Shown piece after piece: positions 16,601 through 24,014 of a stretch of DNA of 42,249 nucleotides. The DNA comes from Pyxidicoccus fallax. GTDB taxonomy: Bacteria > Myxococcota > Myxococcia > Myxococcales > Myxococcaceae. Position numbers and translations under genes: made by a program. The stretch lies in NCBI RefSeq assembly GCF_012933655.1, contig NZ_JABBJJ010000077.1, positions 1-42,249 on the forward strand, in the 5' to 3' direction. Within the stretch, counting starts at the first letter, position 1, and every line of letters begins with the position of its first letter. The notes under the pieces are model-generated. The model did no database searches. It worked only from the letters and a program-made list of their open reading frames with translations, and was not told the DNA's origin.

Positions 16601-16877
16601 GCACAAAGGGCTCATAGCCCTCGCGCTCCACGCGCAGGGTGTACGTGCCCGGCGGCAGCTGGGGAATCCGGTACAGGCCGCTGGAGTCCGACACCACCAC
16701 CTGCTCGCCCTGGAGGCGCGGCGACGTGGCCGTCACCACCGCGTCCGCGAGTGGCTTCTGGTCGGCCGCGTTGGAGATGGTGCCGGTGATGACCGAGGTG
16801 CCCTGGGCGAATGCCCCCACACCGCATAGCAACATCGCGAGACACAGCCCGCGAGCGAGACCCACGCGTCTGGACAA
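13677..16877 (-). CDS. TonB-dependent receptor with carboxypeptidase-regulatory domain
   Basis: An outer-membrane receptor of about 1066 residues for TonB-energised import. The proposed start is an unusual TTG at 16877: it gives a classical signal peptide (MSRRVGLARGLCLAMLLCG, likely cut after AFA) and has GGAGGGG seven to eight bases upstream; the ATG at 16937 has neither. Residues about 28-112 are a CarboxypepD_reg-like beta domain (VTGTISNAADQKPLADAVV-type), 120-260 the plug (YVVDGLSVNDP, GGYMPEYGRSTGGVLNVVTKSG), and the rest the 22-strand barrel ending in the terminal aromatic LSF. This domain order is typical of receptors for peptides or large surface ligands rather than siderophores only. 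The ligand is unknown. The lipoprotein gene follows at 26 bases. Confidence 0.92.
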   Translation of the reverse strand: MSRRVGLARGLCLAMLLCGVGAFAQGTSVITGTISNAADQKPLADAVVTATSPRLQGEQVVVSDSSGLYRIPQLPPGTYTLRVEREGYEPFVRSDVVLRLDRTVRVNIQLLPSSLGETISVSAAPTLDVGSSTAGLSVDADFLRNIAVIRPGTKGSASRSFESLAELAPGAVEDRYGVSVSGSSSPESQYVVDGLSVNDPSVGTLGTPLSVSFVQEVNVITGGYMPEYGRSTGGVLNVVTKSGSNEFHGSVFANMAPGFLQRSGREIRQEGSVISAQGTPWNQGDLGFDLGGPILKDKLWFYVGVAPSFNRIRVDRQLSKLEICDVEDPANGCDEVGARRRDPTTGFGLATPIEGTRTSRFADERSVQYLGKLTYLFNPDHNLSVSVFGAPRSSGGGGRYSFSRDGDPEVCIGLSCTGFVQGAYESIATRRSNGVLDIVAKQASSFFDKKLLLDATLGWHHQADDILPSDGSALGSTQGLAGQSRVLWRRSGAPGFHSITEFESLPDPSVCGATLAEQSRNCPVSTYTTGGPNTISVQELDRVQGKVMGTLLVQALGHHIIKAGFDAERTSFYNNRARTGRTPWQECTNGTCFASVDEYGYLSSPDTPVFLASKEGTSTSMTLGGFIQDSWSVLDKVTVNVGLRYDVQTIWGLDDKVGLHLPNQWSPRIGAIYDFTQQGRSKLFVNFARFYENVPLDLADLSFPQQQLLSATYEATGCNPSNRESLLTGCTDSRYRRPLGTNSDRPNQYWDASGGDRVPVDPDIRAQSSDEIMVGGEYDLGLGRVGVAYTRRVLNNVIEDMSRDDGSTFFLGNPGQGYSTDFPLARRDYDAVNLYYQKLFSNGWLAQASYTWSKLRGNYSGLFRADTGQLSPNLTRDFDLLSLTTNRDGPLPGDRTHVFKAFGARELQLTDRTSVVLGASYRGRSGTPLNYLGAHPRRSGSETFILPRGSAGRLPWVHNIDSNVGINQKLAGDYVLNLSLDVFNLFNFQQYTAVDQTVTLTQVFPIEQGGSPRDISACLIKDSADCRVIPIGGTSRIANEDLNPNFKRPTAYQAPRSIRLGARLSF

Positions 16878-16965
16878 AGCTGACTCCCCTCCAAGGTAGG
16901 GAGCCCCACTCTGTCTCAACTCACGAGAAAGCAACAATACTGAAAATACCGGGCAGCTGAGACAT

Positions 16966-16976
16966 CACTGACAGTG
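16966..16976. promoter_or_regulatory. Small palindrome upstream of the TonB receptor gene
   Basis: CACTGACAGTG is a perfect 5-bp inverted repeat around one base, about 90 bases upstream of the TTG start, in a more AT-rich stretch (16920-16980) that probably holds the promoter. Possible operator only. Confidence 0.35.
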
Positions 16977-17059
16977 CGTCTCCTCTCGTGGAAGGGGACG
17001 CATTGACGCCGGGAGTCATGCGGGCGCGGACACGGGAGATGCGCCAGCGTCCGGGCGCC

Positions 17060-18019
17060 TCACCGTGCGGGGCGCTGCTCGCGCAGCCCCTCGCGCCACA
17101 GCGTGAACACCGCCTGCCCGCAGCGCCCCGAGACGCCGGCCCGGGCGCGCGCCACGCGGACCTCGTAGCGGAGGCCATCCAGCGTGAGCGGCATCGCCTC
17201 CCCGAGGCGGACGACCGCCGGAATGGAAGTTCCATTCCGCGACCGGGTCGCCTCGAAGCGCAGCCGGACACCCCGTGTGCGAGCGCCCTGCTCCGCCGCG
17301 CAGCCGGCTTCCTCCCATTGGACCCGCAGCTCCGGGACGAGCCCCGGGGGCAGCAGCACCTCGCCTGCCGCGGTCGTCGGTCCGCTCGGCACGTTGAGCA
17401 GCAGGAGCCGGCCCTGCTCGTCGCGCAGCGTGTCGCCCGCGAGCAGCGCGGGTTCCTCGCCGTCGCTGGACATGCAGCCCGCCGGCTCGCGGTGGCTCGC
17501 CCACGTCACGGTGCGCCCCTTCAGGTCCGCGAGCACGTCCGGCACCGTGAGGCTGAAGCTCACGCCGCCGCGCACCGGGCCCGACTCGTACTCCAGCACC
17601 GAGGCCCACTGGTCGTTGTAGCGGTACGCGCCCTGGAGCTGCCGGGCCACCGTGAAGCGCCGCTCCAGTCGTGAGCCCGCGCGCCGCCCGGCCGCGTCCT
17701 CCGGTTCCTCCTTGAAGGCCACGTCCACCCGCGCCTCGCGCCACACGTCGGCGCAGGGGTGCACGGGTTCCGTCGATGCAGGCGACGCGACCGCCACTCC
17801 CGCCTCGGGAGTCACGAGACCCGACCGGGCCCCGGCGGTCGAGACCGGGCCCGCGTCGGGGTTCATGGCGTCAGGACGTGCTCGACAGCCCGCGAGACCG
17901 AGGATGAGCAGGGAACATCCCAGCCTCCACGCGACACGCCCACGCCTTCCAACGCCGTGCGGCCCGCGCATCCGTGGAAGGTCCCGCGTCAGAAATCCCA
18001 GCGCCTGGAGTGCTTCCAT
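17060..18019 (-). CDS. Lipoprotein of unknown function
   Basis: A 319-residue protein with a late lipobox: a basic N-terminus, then GCSLLILGLAGC with Cys-45. ATG 18019 is supported by GGAGGAGG six bases upstream; a shorter start at 17971 would give a more usual signal length but has no ribosome site. After the signal comes a low-complexity stretch (about 50-85) and then a globular part rich in beta-like segments (FTVARQLQGAYRYNDQWASVLEYESG, RLEFEATRSRN-like). I recognise no family. It carries, within its coding sequence at 17218-17240, a copy of a 23-bp palindrome also found at 25756, encoding RNGTSIPA. It diverges from the ferritin-like gene. Confidence 0.75.
   Translation of the reverse strand: MEALQALGFLTRDLPRMRGPHGVGRRGRVAWRLGCSLLILGLAGCRARPDAMNPDAGPVSTAGARSGLVTPEAGVAVASPASTEPVHPCADVWREARVDVAFKEEPEDAAGRRAGSRLERRFTVARQLQGAYRYNDQWASVLEYESGPVRGGVSFSLTVPDVLADLKGRTVTWASHREPAGCMSSDGEEPALLAGDTLRDEQGRLLLLNVPSGPTTAAGEVLLPPGLVPELRVQWEEAGCAAEQGARTRGVRLRFEATRSRNGTSIPAVVRLGEAMPLTLDGLRYEVRVARARAGVSGRCGQAVFTLWREGLREQRPAR
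17218..17240. repeat. Dispersed 23-bp palindrome, copy within a gene
   Basis: CCGGAATGGA, AGT, TCCATTCCGC: arms of nine to ten complementary bases around AGT. It matches the intergenic copy at 25756-25778 at 21 of 23 positions and lies inside the lipoprotein gene in frame. Confidence 0.7.
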
Positions 18020-18210
18020 GAACGCCCTCCTCCCGAGGGTCGAGACCACCCCAAGACATCGCAGTCGTGGCACGCTCGCCATATCTCTCGTGGCGACATT
18101 CGGAATTCTGAGGGGACTCCTCCTGTCACGCGGGGTGCTTGCCCATGGCCTGACACATGCAATCAGGCGGGTCGGGCCGGCAGCGCAGTCATCAGGTGCC
18201 AGGAGCGTCC
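18020..18210. other. Divergent intergenic region, promoters expected
   Basis: The 191 bases separate two divergent lipoprotein genes. The middle (18060-18120) is the least GC-rich part. A short inverted repeat, GCCTGA (18148-18153) with TCAGGC (18163-18168) around 9 bases, lies 43 bases before the ferritin-like start. No convincing -35/-10 pair was found. Confidence 0.35.
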
Positions 18211-19200
18211 ATGTCCCGAAGCAAGGTCTCACTTCTTCCCGCCAATCCCCTTCTGCGTCACACCGTGTCCCGGCTGCTGGTCGCCGTTCCCCTGCTGACC
18301 CTCGTGGGCTGCGGCTCCGGCGAGGAGGAGGGTCCCTGCTTCAGTCGACAGACTCCGTTCACCGAGAGCTTCACCGGCGCCACCCTGGCGGATGGCGGCG
18401 TGCCCCAGCAGGAGGACTGCATGGCGCTCTGTGAGGTGAAGAAGTCCTACGGCACCATCGAGTCCTGCAATGTCAGGGTCGTCCCCGCCTCCGACGCGGG
18501 CACCGGGGCGACCGTCTCGGTGCTGGATTGCCGCGGCTTCTATGAAACGTGCTCGGACGGACGCAAGCCGGAGGGACTCCAGGAGCCGCGGCTCGACGCG
18601 CACTGCTCGCTGGGCGCGCTCTTCGCCCGGATGGCCTGGCTGGAGGCGGCGTCCGTCCCCGCCTTCCTCCGGCTCGCGAGGGAGCTGAAGGCCCACGGCG
18701 CGCCCGAGGTGCTGGTCCGCGCCGCCCGGCGCTCGGCCGGGGAGGAGGTCCGCCACACGCGCGCCATGACGGCGCTGGCCCGGCGGCATGGCGCCTCCGC
18801 GCCCGAGGTGGAGCTTGCGCCGTTCCCCACCCGCTCCCTGGAGGACATGCTGGTGGAGAACGCGAAGGAGGGCTGCGTCCGGGAGACCTTCGGCGCGGTG
18901 GTCGCCGGGTGGCAGGCCCGCGCGGCGGAGGATGCGCGGGTGCGGGAGGAGTTCGAGCGCATCGCCGAGGACGAGCTGCGCCACGCCGAGCTGGCCTGGG
19001 CCGTGGACGCGTGGGCCGCGGAGCTGCTCACGCCCGAGGCGCGCCAGCGGGTGCGCGACGCGCGTCGCGAGGCCTTCGAGGAGCTGAAGCACCTGCTCGC
19101 GCGCCAGGAGCCCGACGCCACGCTCGTGCGTCAGGCGGGAATCCCCTCGCGTGACGCCGCCCTCCAGCTCCTCGGCGGGCTGGAGGTCCTCGTCGCGTAG
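18211..19200 (+). CDS. Ferritin-like domain lipoprotein
   Basis: A 329-residue protein: lipoprotein signal with lipobox LVGC (Cys-34); a cysteine-rich spacer of about 80 residues (Cys at 43, 70, 74, 86, 107, 114, 132); then a four-helix ferritin-like domain. The diiron ligands are all visible: Glu-145 (WLEAAS), ExxH at 179-182 (GEEVRH), Glu-220 or Glu-225 (NAKEGCVRET), and ExxH at 255-258 (EDELRH). It should bind two metal ions and store or oxidise iron, or detoxify peroxide, but outside the cytoplasm. ATG 18211 has AGGAG upstream; the frame open from 18157 would add residues ahead of the signal. Function beyond metal binding is unknown. Confidence 0.88.
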   Translation: MSRSKVSLLPANPLLRHTVSRLLVAVPLLTLVGCGSGEEEGPCFSRQTPFTESFTGATLADGGVPQQEDCMALCEVKKSYGTIESCNVRVVPASDAGTGATVSVLDCRGFYETCSDGRKPEGLQEPRLDAHCSLGALFARMAWLEAASVPAFLRLARELKAHGAPEVLVRAARRSAGEEVRHTRAMTALARRHGASAPEVELAPFPTRSLEDMLVENAKEGCVRETFGAVVAGWQARAAEDARVREEFERIAEDELRHAELAWAVDAWAAELLTPEARQRVRDARREAFEELKHLLARQEPDATLVRQAGIPSRDAALQLLGGLEVLVA

Positions 19201-19204
19201 CGCC

Positions 19205-20962
19205 TCACGGGCACTCGGCGTAGAGCCCCGTGCCGTCCGGGGACACGTGGAAGTCCCTGCCCTCCACCTGTCCCCGGGCGAGCAGCCGCTCCCGCTTGCG
19301 CCGCACCGCCTCCCGCTTCACCGCCTCCGGCCGCTCCACGTGCGGCACGAAGGGCTGGAGCCGTGCCGGCCCGCCCTTGTCGTCCGGCGCGTACGCCGCC
19401 AGCACCGTGCGCCGCTTCACCGGCCCCGTGCCGTCGTCCGCCTCGCCGCTGTCCGAGAAGTCCAGCGCCAGCGAGCCCCACTCGTTCACATCGCAGTCGC
19501 ACGAGCCACACCCCGGGAAGCCGCAGCCCAGGAACTCGTTACGGCACTCGATGCACTCCGCCTTCGGCGAGGCACTGCACGCCGCGCACCCGTTGCCTCC
19601 GAACGAGTACGAGTGCCACCCCGAGTGGCTCACGCCCGTGAGCTGGTAGCGGTAGTTCATCACGCTGTTGTGCACCTCGCTGTACTGCCCCGCCGCGTCG
19701 TTGCCGTTGTGGCTCAGCGAGAGGTTGTGCCCCAGCTCGTGGATGAAGGTGCCGCGCTGCTCGGCGGCGCTGGGGCTGCTCCAGCACCCCATGCTGATGA
19801 TGACGTCATTACCCAGCATCTCCGCCCGCCCGGACGAGCAGCTCGTGAGGCTGGAGTGCCGGTTGGCCCACACCACGTAGTGGAAGTACGGCCGCCGCTC
19901 GGGGTTCCCCGAGGAGAAGTAGCTCGCCTTCAGCGAATAGAAGTCCACCCCGCCGCTGCACGCGCCGTAGCAGACCACCTCGTGCCAGGGCAGCGCGCCG
20001 TCGATGAAGGCGTGCAGCCGTATCCCCGAGTCCTGGGAGAACACCGCCGCCGCGTCCGCCACCAGCGCCGCGTAGGGCTGCCGCGTGAGGTACGGGTTCG
20101 TCGGGTGCTGCATCCAGTCCACCTCCACGTAGAGGTCCCTCACCGAGGGGCTCCCCCACTCGGAGAACGAGAAGCCGTCGTTGCCGAACAGCTCCATCGC
20201 GTCCGGCACCATGTCCCCGTCCGAGTCCTCCTCCTCCGCGTTCAGTCCGACGAGCGGCTCCAGCGCGTCGGAGATGCCGTCCTCGTCCTCGTCGTTGTCA
20301 TCGAAGATGGTGGACCACAGCTCCTCGTCGTGGATGAAGCTCGCCGTCCCCGTACTGCCCGGGTAGCGCCCCACCACCACCCGCTGGCCGCCGCCGTTCT
20401 GCGCGCTCGCCGCGACGACGCGCGGGTAGTGCTTCGGGCCGCTGTCGTCGTCGTGCTGCAGGTACTCCGTGTTGGAGCGCAGCAGGAAGAGGAGGTGGTC
20501 CCCCGCGTTGGGAGTGGTGGACGAGGCCCGGAAGGTCTCCTTCGCCTTCCACGTGAAGGAGATGGGCACGCCGCCGAAGGGCTGGTTGGACAGCAGCAGC
20601 GTGCCGTTGCGGTACACGCTCGCGGTGCCGCCGCGCCCGTCCGCGTACGCGCGCACCCACACGCGGTAGTAGCCCGAGTCCGGCGCGGTGAAGGTCACAC
20701 ACGAGCGCGTCGACCCCGAGCAGTCGTCGCTCACCGCCACCTGGCTCCAGCCGTTCCTGTCGCGCAGCACGTGCAGCACCGTGTCCGGCGCCGTGCCCGT
20801 CAAATCCCGCGTCTCGAAGGTGTAGGACTGGCCGGCGTCCAGGTACGTGCTCAGCCAGATGAAGCTGCCCCAGTCGCGCGGGGCCACGTAGTGCGGCACC
20901 GCCAGCGCCACCGCGGGCGCCAACAGCACCAGCGCGTGGAGTGCTGCCATGAATGCCCTCAT
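19205..20962 (-). CDS. Secreted metzincin-type zinc metalloprotease
   Basis: A 585-residue exported protease. Signal peptide at 1-22 (ALAVP), then a beta domain resembling the pre-peptidase module (about 28-120), Asp-rich calcium-binding-like repeats DNDEDEDGISDALEP and EEDSDGDMVPDAMEL (229-258), and the catalytic domain. Zinc ligands form the extended motif HELGHNLSLSH (408-418), followed by a Met-turn SVMNY, together diagnostic of metzincins. Cys-rich segment CAACSASPKAECIEC follows. A likely role is digestion of prey or extracellular protein. ATG 20962 has GGAGGAG at about six bases and overlaps the stop of the upstream membrane-protein gene by four bases, so translation is coupled. Confidence 0.9.
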   Translation of the reverse strand: MRAFMAALHALVLLAPAVALAVPHYVAPRDWGSFIWLSTYLDAGQSYTFETRDLTGTAPDTVLHVLRDRNGWSQVAVSDDCSGSTRSCVTFTAPDSGYYRVWVRAYADGRGGTASVYRNGTLLLSNQPFGGVPISFTWKAKETFRASSTTPNAGDHLLFLLRSNTEYLQHDDDSGPKHYPRVVAASAQNGGGQRVVVGRYPGSTGTASFIHDEELWSTIFDDNDEDEDGISDALEPLVGLNAEEEDSDGDMVPDAMELFGNDGFSFSEWGSPSVRDLYVEVDWMQHPTNPYLTRQPYAALVADAAAVFSQDSGIRLHAFIDGALPWHEVVCYGACSGGVDFYSLKASYFSSGNPERRPYFHYVVWANRHSSLTSCSSGRAEMLGNDVIISMGCWSSPSAAEQRGTFIHELGHNLSLSHNGNDAAGQYSEVHNSVMNYRYQLTGVSHSGWHSYSFGGNGCAACSASPKAECIECRNEFLGCGFPGCGSCDCDVNEWGSLALDFSDSGEADDGTGPVKRRTVLAAYAPDDKGGPARLQPFVPHVERPEAVKREAVRRKRERLLARGQVEGRDFHVSPDGTGLYAECP

Positions 20963-21609
20963 CGCGTCTCCTCCCGGCCGAAGAACCACTCCTTGAATGC
21001 GTCCTGCTGGCGGGCCTGCTCCTCGGGGGGCAGGTCCTTCCACTTCCCCCGCTCCTCCGCGAGCGCCCGCTGGTAGCGCGCGTCCACCTCTCGTGCCCGC
21101 GCGTCCGCGGCGGAGGGCTCGGGCGGAGTGGCCAGCTTCGCGGCGAGGTTCAGCGCGGCCAGATAGCGACGCTCCTTCTCCGCGCGCGTCTGGGGCGTCG
21201 CGTCCTGGAAGGCGCGCTCCGTGCGGGCCACGAGCGCCGCCAGGTCGTCCACCGGCTCCTCGCGCAGCAGCGCCTCCTCGTCCGGCGTCAGCGGCACCAG
21301 CGCCTGCTTCGCGAAGCGGGCCAGCGGCGCCGGTTCCTCCCGCGCGCGCGCCACCTCCACCGTCACGCCCTCGCGGCCCCGGGCCAGCTCCACCTGGAGG
21401 CCCGGGCCCTGCGCGTCCTTGCGCTCGGGGGGCGCGGCCTCCGCCCGTGCGACCGCGGGAGCCTCCCGACGGGGATGGCCCTCCGGCGCCGGGCGCGGCG
21501 GCGCGTCCTCCAGCATCCATGTGGGAACCAGCAACGGAACGCCGGCCGCGAGCATCACGATGCCCAGCACCACGCCGCCCAACCCCACCATGTCCCACCG
21601 TGCGCGCAT
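20959..21609 (-). CDS. Membrane-anchored helical protein coupled to the metalloprotease
   Basis: A 216-residue protein with one N-terminal membrane helix (VGLGGVVLGIVMLAAGVPLLV, about 9-29), a Pro/Ala/Arg-rich linker (about 38-75) and a charged, mostly helical C-terminal domain. The C-terminal end (EERGKWKDLPPEEQARQQDAFKEWFF split over helices) resembles the last repeats of lipase-specific foldases (Lif), which share this anchor-linker-helical layout. That similarity is by eye and weak; Lif-type function is an inference. The stop overlaps the protease ATG (ATGA). Start 21609 has GGGGGA close upstream; a longer frame to 21630 lacks one. Confidence 0.7.
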   Translation of the reverse strand: MRARWDMVGLGGVVLGIVMLAAGVPLLVPTWMLEDAPPRPAPEGHPRREAPAVARAEAAPPERKDAQGPGLQVELARGREGVTVEVARAREEPAPLARFAKQALVPLTPDEEALLREEPVDDLAALVARTERAFQDATPQTRAEKERRYLAALNLAAKLATPPEPSAADARAREVDARYQRALAEERGKWKDLPPEEQARQQDAFKEWFFGREETR

Positions 21610-22143
21610 GCATCCCCCGCTCGCTGCCACGCAGCCTTAGCGCCATTTACCGGCCAACTCAAACCTCCCGCGTGTGTCCCGTGACACCCATGTGCCGCGA
21701 CTGTCCCGTGCCAGGACGCGTGCCCCGTCCTTCCGGACAGTCCTCGGCGGTCCGAGGTGAACACTGGCGAACCCTCCACGGCACGGCCCCGTCCCGGAGC
21801 ACGCGCCATCCGGGACACCTCGGCATTGCCACCTGGCGCTGGGAGGCGGCCTCGCGGCCCGCGGCTGAGCAGCAAGGTGCGCGCGTGGGTTTCCGTCGGC
21901 CCCCGCCCCCGGGCATCGCCGTGGCTCATGACGGCGCCGCGCGTCCCCACGCGGCAGGTCTCCTTCCCCGGGAGCGGGCAGGCGAGGCCGGCCCGTGCTC
22001 CCGTCCCTGCCCCGCGCATTCCGCGTCCCTAACTCCCAGGGACGGGTCCCGAGCACGCCACCCCGCGCCACGCGAGGGCAGGCAGGCAGCAGCGGGGCCC
22101 GGGATGCGCCGCCCCGCGCGGGCGGACGAGCGGGGGAGCACGC
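21610..22143. other. 534-bp divergent intergenic region
   Basis: No convincing gene lies between the membrane-anchored protein gene and the M28 peptidase gene; open frames here are composition artefacts. It holds several small hairpins: GTGTC/GACAC (21674-21687), CCTCGG/CCGAGG with a 4-base loop (21742-21757), and the 10-bp inverted repeat at 22000-22046. Recurrent GTCCCGTG-like words occur at 21677-21700. Promoters for both genes should lie here, but no consensus boxes are clear. Confidence 0.5.
22000..22046. other. 10-bp inverted repeat upstream of the M28 peptidase
   Basis: CCCGTCCCTG (22000-22009) is the exact complement of CAGGGACGGG (22037-22046), with 27 bases between. It lies about 100 bases before the ATG and could be an operator or leader hairpin. 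Confidence 0.4.
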
Positions 22144-23085
22144 ATGGACCGCCTGGAGACCTGGGAGCCGGGAAGCACTTCGCGCACGGGCATCGCGGTG
22201 CAGCCGGAGGCGCTGCGCGAGGACGTGATGGCGCTGGCCGTGGACATCGGCGAGCGCAACCTGCGGGACACCCTGCGCGCCCGGCGGCTCGGGCTCACGC
22301 GGGACTACCTCGTCCAGCGGCTGGAGAGCGCGGGCTACGCGGTGAAGCTGCACGGCTACGAGGCAGGCGGCCATCGGGTGGAGAACGTGGAGGCGGAGCT
22401 GCCGGGCACCTCGTACCCCGACGAGGTGCTGGTGGTGGGAGCGCACTACGACTCCGCTCACGGCAGTCCGGGAGCCAATGACAACGGTAGCGCGGTGGCG
22501 TCATTGCTCGCGCTGGCGGGACTCTTCCAGGTCGGCGCCATGCCGAGACCGGCCCGCACGGTGCGCTTCGTCGCCTTCGCCACGGAAGAGCAGCCCTTCA
22601 CCCGTACGCCGGAGATGGGGAGCTTCGCCTACGCGCGGCGCTGCCGGGAGCGCCACGAGGACATCCGGGCGATGCTCAGCCTGGAGACACTCGGCAGCTA
22701 CGCCCACGCGCACCGCTGGCCCGAGGGGCCCTTTCCCCTGAACCTCTATTCCCCGCTGAGGGGGGACTTCTTCGCGGTGGTGGGCAACCTCGCCTCGCGC
22801 GCGCTGGTGAGGCGGTGCGTGGCGGCCTTCCCGCAGGGTCCGGGCGCGCGGTGCGCGGGCGTGGCGCTCCCGGGACTCCTCCCCGGCGTGAAGTCGTCGG
22901 ACCACTGGTCCTTCTGGCAACACGGTTACCCGGCCGTGATGCTGACGGACACCGGGCCCCTCCGCTACCGCCACTATCACCGGCACTCGGACATCCTCGA
23001 CCGGGTGGACTTCACCACCCTGGCCACGGTGACCACCGGCCTCGTCTCCGTGGTGCGGGAACTGGCGACGGGCGAACCCGTCTGA
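22144..23085 (+). CDS. M28 family zinc peptidase
   Basis: A 313-residue metallopeptidase of the M28 aminopeptidase family. The two-zinc site is visible: His-101 (VVGAHYDS), bridging Asp-113 (GANDNGS), the catalytic Glu pair at 148-149 (ATEEQPF), Glu-181 (SLETLG) and the last His in HYHRHSD (about 279). Expected to release N-terminal residues from peptides. There is no obvious signal peptide, so it is either cytoplasmic or exported by another route. ATG 22144 has GGGGGAG about five bases upstream. It is a single gene, divergent from the membrane-protein/protease pair. Confidence 0.9.
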   Translation: MDRLETWEPGSTSRTGIAVQPEALREDVMALAVDIGERNLRDTLRARRLGLTRDYLVQRLESAGYAVKLHGYEAGGHRVENVEAELPGTSYPDEVLVVGAHYDSAHGSPGANDNGSAVASLLALAGLFQVGAMPRPARTVRFVAFATEEQPFTRTPEMGSFAYARRCRERHEDIRAMLSLETLGSYAHAHRWPEGPFPLNLYSPLRGDFFAVVGNLASRALVRRCVAAFPQGPGARCAGVALPGLLPGVKSSDHWSFWQHGYPAVMLTDTGPLRYRHYHRHSDILDRVDFTTLATVTTGLVSVVRELATGEPV

Positions 23086-23152
23086 CGGGCACCAGCCCCA
23101 TGGTGCCCTCCCGCGCGAGCACGCAGGACGGCCTGCCGTGCGGCGTGCGCCG

Positions 23153-23186
23153 CATTGGCCTGGGGTTCAATACGCGTCTGCCAATG
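23153..23186. promoter_or_regulatory. Inverted repeat CATTGGC/GCCAATG
   Basis: CATTGGC (23153-23159) and GCCAATG (23180-23186) are perfect 7-bp complements with 20 bases between, 49 bases before the ATG of the Gly-rich lipoprotein gene. Half-site spacing of about 27 bp, close to two and a half helix turns, suits an operator; a leader hairpin is the alternative. Confidence 0.4.
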
Positions 23187-23234
23187 AGGACCTCAGCCTT
23201 GAAGGGCATCCCCGGAATTCAAGAGGAGAGGACC

Positions 23235-23960
23235 ATGAAGGCGAAAGGCTTCAAGGGAGCGATTCTGATTGGCGCACTGGCCTCGGCGGCGCTCGTGGGC
23301 AGTGGCTGTGAGAGTCGCCAGCAGGGCGGCGCGGACCAGCAGCAGCAACAGGGCACCGGCGGCGCGGGTGCCTCCGACCAGATGGGAGGTAGCTCTGGAG
23401 GCAGCGGAGGCACGGGAGGGAGTGGCAACACGACTTCCACCGGAGGCACCACGGGCGGCGTGCCCGACCAGGGCAGTGCCGGCACAGGTGGAGACCTGGG
23501 CTCCGGACAGGGAGTTGGAGGCGCCACGGGCAGCGGCGGGTCGGGTGGTGACACGGGCGGCGCCGGCAGCGGAAGTACGAGTGCGACCGAGGGCGGCACG
23601 GGCGGCTCCGGCGATGATGGCTCGGGGAGTGGCCTCGGCACCGGTGGCACCGGTGGCAGTGGCACGACGGGTGGCTCCGGAAGCACGGGCACGACGGGTG
23701 GCTCCGGAAGCACGGGCACGACGGGTGGCTCCGGAAGCACGGGCACGACGGGTGGCTCCGGCGGCAGCGGCGCGACGGGTGGCTCCGGAACGACGGGTGG
23801 CGGGGGCAGCGGGAGCACGGGCGGCGGCATCGATGCCTCGGGCGGCGGTTCCGGCGGCTCGGGCACGGGCGGCACGGGTGGCAGCGGCGGCTCGGGCACG
23901 GGCGGCACGGGTGGCAGCGGCGGCTCGGGCGGCGGCTCCGGTGGCGGCATGATGCTCTGA
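23235..23960 (+). CDS. Gly/Ser/Thr-rich low-complexity lipoprotein
   Basis: A 241-residue protein with a hydrophobic signal ending in a lipobox-like VGSGC (Cys-25), then a Gln-rich patch and about 200 residues that are nearly all Gly, Ser and Thr with scattered Ala and Asp. There is no globular domain. Three identical 9-residue units GGSGSTGTT are encoded by 27-bp tandem repeats at 23670-23750, and longer GTGGTGGSGGSG-type repeats follow. ATG 23235 has GAGGAGAGG upstream. Such proteins may form a flexible surface coat or spacer. A Pro-rich frame on the other strand is its antisense shadow. A terminator follows at 24015. Confidence 0.78.
   Translation: MKAKGFKGAILIGALASAALVGSGCESRQQGGADQQQQQGTGGAGASDQMGGSSGGSGGTGGSGNTTSTGGTTGGVPDQGSAGTGGDLGSGQGVGGATGSGGSGGDTGGAGSGSTSATEGGTGGSGDDGSGSGLGTGGTGGSGTTGGSGSTGTTGGSGSTGTTGGSGSTGTTGGSGGSGATGGSGTTGGGGSGSTGGGIDASGGGSGGSGTGGTGGSGGSGTGGTGGSGGSGGGSGGGMML
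23670..23777 (+). repeat. 27-bp coding tandem repeats
   Basis: Three consecutive identical 27-bp units (23670-23696, 23697-23723, 23724-23750) and a diverged fourth (23751-23777), in frame in the Gly-rich lipoprotein gene. Identical units imply recent expansion. Confidence 0.85.
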
Positions 23961-24014
23961 GACACGAACGAGGTCAGCGCGGGCGGGCGGCCCCTGGTGA
24001 CGCGCGGGTGAGGT

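Noticed and set aside
23670..23777. CRISPR-like regularly spaced repeats
   Set aside because: The 27-bp units are directly adjacent with no spacers and are in frame in a coding region.
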